Positions 60,636 through 64,000 of a stretch of DNA of 64,000 nucleotides are shown here, one piece after another. The position numbers and the translations under genes are program-made. Where the stretch lies: the NCBI GenBank assembly GCA_014281115.1, contig JACONQ010000001.1, forward strand, positions 1,860,001 through 1,924,000, given 5' to 3'. The notes under the pieces are model-generated. The model searched no databases. It saw nothing but the letters and a program-made list of their open reading frames with translations, and was not told where the DNA came from. This DNA comes from Laburnicola sp. R22_1 (lineage: Eukaryota; Ascomycota; Dothideomycetes; Pleosporales; Didymosphaeriaceae). Positions within the stretch are counted from its first letter, which is position 1. Each line of letters opens with the position of its first letter.

Positions 60636-61806
60636 GCTATTAACTTATAACTATTATTACTAGCTTCTACTACCTTAACTAAGATTACCTTATTAGAAAA
60701 CTAGATATCTCTATTAAAAGTTATTAGTAGAAATCTTAAAAGTTATTACTAAAACTTATATACAAGATTAGGGAGCTAGAGCTTTAGCTAACACACTAGT
60801 TATCTTAGCCTTAATAAGTAGTTAAGATTTATACTAATTTAATTAATAAAGACTAGTTATTAGTCTATAGTGCCTAGTTTATTTTTAAGTGCTAACTATA
60901 GGTAGCTAATAGTACGAGGTTTACTATTAATAGACTTACTAACTTAGAAGTAACTAATATCTATATTAGTTATGCGTGTGTTTTAAAGTATAGACTATAA
61001 ATAATAACGCTTAGATAACTAGTGCAACTATAACTAGGAGATAAAGTTATAAAGTAGATTCTTACTAAGGCCGCTTTGTTACCTATCTATTATAGAAATT
61101 ATTTTAGCAAGGAACTCGCATATATTATAGACATAACTAGGTTTAATTTTTTTAGTATACTATAGTTAAGTGCTTATAATCTAAATATTACTTAGGAAAG
61201 AAAGATTATAATGTTTAATAAACCTTTCTATATAAATAACTATTATATAAAGAGCCTTTCTATTATTATTATAAGTAAAGGTTATTAATAATAGCTTCTA
61301 AAACTAAGGGTGCCTAATTCTATATATACTAGAATAGATATTAAAGTTATCTTTAAGTATATAGTATTCTTAATAGTATTATATTTTAACTATAACGCTA
61401 CCTAGTTATACCTAAAATATCTTAATAAGCTAGAATATATTAATAATACTCTAAACACTAAAAATAACGCTACTAATATTAAAGTAATATTTGCGTAACT
61501 TTTTCGTGTAGATCTTACTACGCTAATATAGGAGAACTTTAATAAGTTTTACTAAAAAATAAACTAACTAGATAAAACTAAGGCTAAGATACTAAAGACT
61601 TTACTAAGTTAGATTTAGAATAAGTAGTAGGGGTTTATAGTCCCTAATGACTAGCTGCTATCTTACTAATCTAGGATAGACTATAGAATTAATCTAGAAC
61701 CTAGAGTAACGCACCTAGCTGCACAACTATATAGTATAAGTAAAAAGAAGACTTTTACTATTAAAGCATATATTAATAAGAAACTTAGTATAGGTAAAAT
61801 CTAGTA

Positions 61807-63596
61807 AGCTAGCGTACATAGTCTCCGGCCACCCGGGGATTCCGGCCACCCCACCAAAACGCGACACCCGCACAAAACACGCGATTTCTTTCCATAACAC
61901 TCATTAATATGGACGCCCGTGAGCTGGCTATACAATCAGCGATCAGCGATTACAATACAGGCATTTATAAGAGCCAGCGAGCAGCAGCAGAGGCGTACGG
62001 CCTTCCTCAATCTACATTTCAAGACCGACTACGTGGCGCGACTACCAGCGTAACTAGCCATCAGCATCAGCAGCGGCTGACTCCTCTACAAGAGGACTTC
62101 CTAGTAGAATAGATCCTCGAAGAAGACGCGCGCGCCTGTCCTCCCTCACACGCTTGCGCTCAAGAAATAGCCAATTAAATCCTACGTATGAACGGCGACG
62201 ATCAGCCTGTTGGCAAGCACTAGCTATACCACTTCATCAAGCGCCAGCCACGCATAGCCTCAGTAGTCGGCAGAAAGCTAGAGGCTCAGAGAGCTGATTC
62301 AGCTACTCCAGAGCGTGTACGCGCCTTTCTAGAGCTCTTTGAGCAGACTAGAATACGCCTTAATATACGTACAGAGGATATCTAGAATATGGATGAGACT
62401 GGTGTAGCTCTAGGGGTATGTACGAACACCAGAGTACTCTCTAGTAGCCAAAAGAAGAAGGCTTACATTCGGTCTCTAGAGAATCGCGAGTAGGTCTCTA
62501 TAATTAAGTGTGTATTAGCAGCAGGGCGGAAACTACACTGCGCCGTCATCTTTAAAGGCCAGACCCTACAGACTACATAGTTTCCCTTATCCTACGTACC
62601 TAACTGGCTCTATACAACCTCTAAGAACAGATAGACGTTAAAAGCAATAGGTGTTGAGTGGCTACAGCGCATATTTATCCCTAAGACAGCTGTAGGTGAT
62701 GGCCAGTACCGCCTCCTCATCCTTAACGGCCATGGCAGCCACATTAATATAGACTTCCTATAGCTCTGCAAACAGCATCGAATAGAGCTCCTATACCTAC
62801 CTGCGCATACCTCGCACGTCCTACAGCCTCTAGATCTCGCCCCTTTCTCTGTTATCAAGTCTAGTTACCAACGCCAGATCCAGGAGCTTGCATCGCTTGA
62901 CGACGCCGCGCCTATTAAGAAGGAGCGCTTTATCGCCTACTACTATCAAGCTAGGGAGGCAGGCTTCACAGAGCGTGTGATTCGAGCTGGCTGGCAGGCT
63001 GCTAGTATCTGCCCATTTAACATCAATTACGTGCTCAGCTCGTTGCAAGTCTCTCAGAGGCCTACTACGCCTACGTATCAGCAGCAGCCTTATTAGCAGC
63101 CTCAGAGCTTCCTCTCAACCCCTTAAGGCCCTCACGATCTCTATATAGCGCAGCGCGACGTCCAGAGTGTCGAGAATCTAGGTTGTAGGACCTGGCTACT
63201 CCTTTAGAAAGCAGGTAAGGCGCTAGCAGCTGCAAATGCTAGAGCTGCAGGGCTAGAATCAGAGAAAAGACGCCTTAAGTATCATCTACAGACTACTAGC
63301 TCTCAGCGTCCTCGAAAGCGCGTTCAAATAGACCCAAATTGACGCTTTGCAGAGGTAGAGACTATCGTAGAGGCTATACGCGCAGCTAAGGCTGCAGGAG
63401 CTTAGCAGCAAAGATCTACTATATTAAGCGCTTCAGAAACAGCTTTAGTAGCTACTGCTGCTGCAACTCTAGAGTCTATGTGCACGCAGTGGCAATCATA
63501 ATAAGCGTTGTTAAGATATCGCGTGTTTTGTGCGGGTGTCGCGTTTTGGTGGGGTGGCCGGAATCCCCGGGTGGCCGGAGACTATGTACGCTAGCT
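61807..63596 (+). mobile_element. Pogo-like DNA transposon with perfect 79-bp inverted repeats
   Basis: 1,790 bp with perfectly matching 79-bp terminal repeats (61807-61885 and 63518-63596) starting AGCTAGCGTACATAG, and TA at 61805-61806 and 63597-63598. I set the ends at AGCTAGCG because removing this unit and one TA restores the gypsy reading frame across the site (GKI.YSTSNFAAP). The GC content is close to that of the gene block, unlike the surroundings. This indicates a late insertion. Confidence 0.9.
61909..63501 (+). pseudogene. Pogo-like DDE transposase with in-frame nonsense codons
   Basis: One uninterrupted phase of 531 codons from ATG at 61909 to TAA at 63499, without frameshifts but with about 13 internal stops, mostly TAG where Trp or Gln is expected (for example before NMDETG). 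The N-terminus (ELAIQSAISDYNTGIYKSQRAAAEAYGLPQ) is a psq-type helix-turn-helix. The catalytic triad is Asp at codon 162 (NMDETG), codon 273 in LLILNGHGSH where Asp is expected but Asn (AAC) is found, and Asp at codon 309 (QPLDLAPF). This gives DD35D-like spacing. The C-terminus is a Lys/Arg/Ala-rich coil. All changes fit G-to-A or C-to-T. The copy cannot make an active enzyme. Confidence 0.9.
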
Positions 63597-64000
63597 TATA
63601 GCACTTCTAACTTTGCTGCCCCTATAGTAGTTATTAAGAAACTAAATAGTAGACTCTAGATCTATATTAACTATTATTAGCTAAACTTAGTTACTATTAA
63701 GAATAAGAACTTTTTACTAAATATATATAAGACGCTAGCAAAGTTTTTAGGCATCTAATAGTTTAGTATTTTTAATATTATTACAGCCTTCTATAAAGTA
63801 TATATTAAGGAGGATAATAAATATAAAACTATATTTGCAACCTAATATAGGCTTTTTAAATATTTAGTAACCTAGATTATAAGCGAGTCGTCCACTTTAT
63901 TAACTCTCTTAGCCTTTTATAGCCTATACATCTATAACGCAATAAAATAATATTAATATAAGAGCTATCCTAGTTTAAGTAGTATCTACAGTATGCTTTT

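Larger units (their letters stand above)
59580..64000 (+). mobile_element. Second Ty3/gypsy retrotransposon, plus strand, partial and split
   Basis: Gag remnants start near 59,590 (RKPNKFKGSNNYKNYKLW). A damaged zinc knuckle (YIKYSKKGHYYKN) is at about 60,348, and a protease-like stretch at about 60,840-61,260. The N-terminal reverse transcriptase is at 61,650-61,804 (SISKKKTFTIKAYINKKLSIGKI). After a 1,790-bp inserted transposon the reverse transcriptase resumes at 63,597 (STSNFAAPIVVIKKLN, then EDNKYKTIFAT). It runs off the window end. Stop codons are frequent. Confidence 0.75.

Noticed and set aside
1..64000. CRISPR arrays, operons or bacterial-type regulatory sites
   Set aside because: The window is eukaryotic with spliceosomal introns; no regularly spaced repeats of CRISPR type were seen.

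Overview
The window comes from the nuclear genome of a filamentous ascomycete (Pezizomycotina, probably a Dothideomycete-type fungus). Three things show this: short GT..AG introns of 49-103 bp with CTAAC/CTGAC-like branch sites, a giant gene of the Woronin-body tether (leashin / 'involucrin repeat protein') family, and transposons worn down by C-to-T changes in the CpA context, the signature of repeat-induced point mutation (RIP).

Positions 1 to about 46,100 are a normal-GC gene block: a two-exon secreted Asn/Gly-rich protein (1755-2968, +), a 634-aa low-complexity protein of unknown function (5455-7359, +), an unresolved membrane-protein gene (about 10124-10856, -), a three-exon short-chain dehydrogenase (11073-12292, -), the giant gene (12733-41076, -), a CstF-64/Rna15 mRNA 3'-end processing factor (42063-43071, -) and a three-exon copper amine oxidase (43605-45734, -).

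The main feature is the giant gene. The two very long minus-strand open frames and the coiled-coil frame after them have no good ATG of their own at the joins. They splice cleanly into one 28,167-nt coding sequence for about 9,388 residues. It has an Arg/Ser-rich head with a CxxC motif, an Arg/Glu coiled coil, about 50 lysine-rich blocks alternating with acidic Pro/Glu spacers over about 5,300 residues, and a C-terminal coiled coil with a conserved tail. One exon is 19.2 kb. I infer that it is the septal tether that anchors Woronin bodies, in an unusually expanded form.

From about 46,100 to the end the composition drops sharply to AT-rich and no intact host gene is seen. This block is a nest of transposons: an old pogo-like DNA transposon (46252-56468) split by a complete 8.1-kb Ty3/gypsy element (47801-55912, minus orientation, 193-bp LTRs, 5-bp target duplication); a second, plus-strand gypsy element (about 59580 to beyond the window end), itself split by a 1,790-bp pogo-like element with perfect 79-bp inverted repeats (61807-63596); and four copies of a short poly-A-tailed, SINE-like retroposon with target duplications. 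The order of insertion can be read from the nesting.
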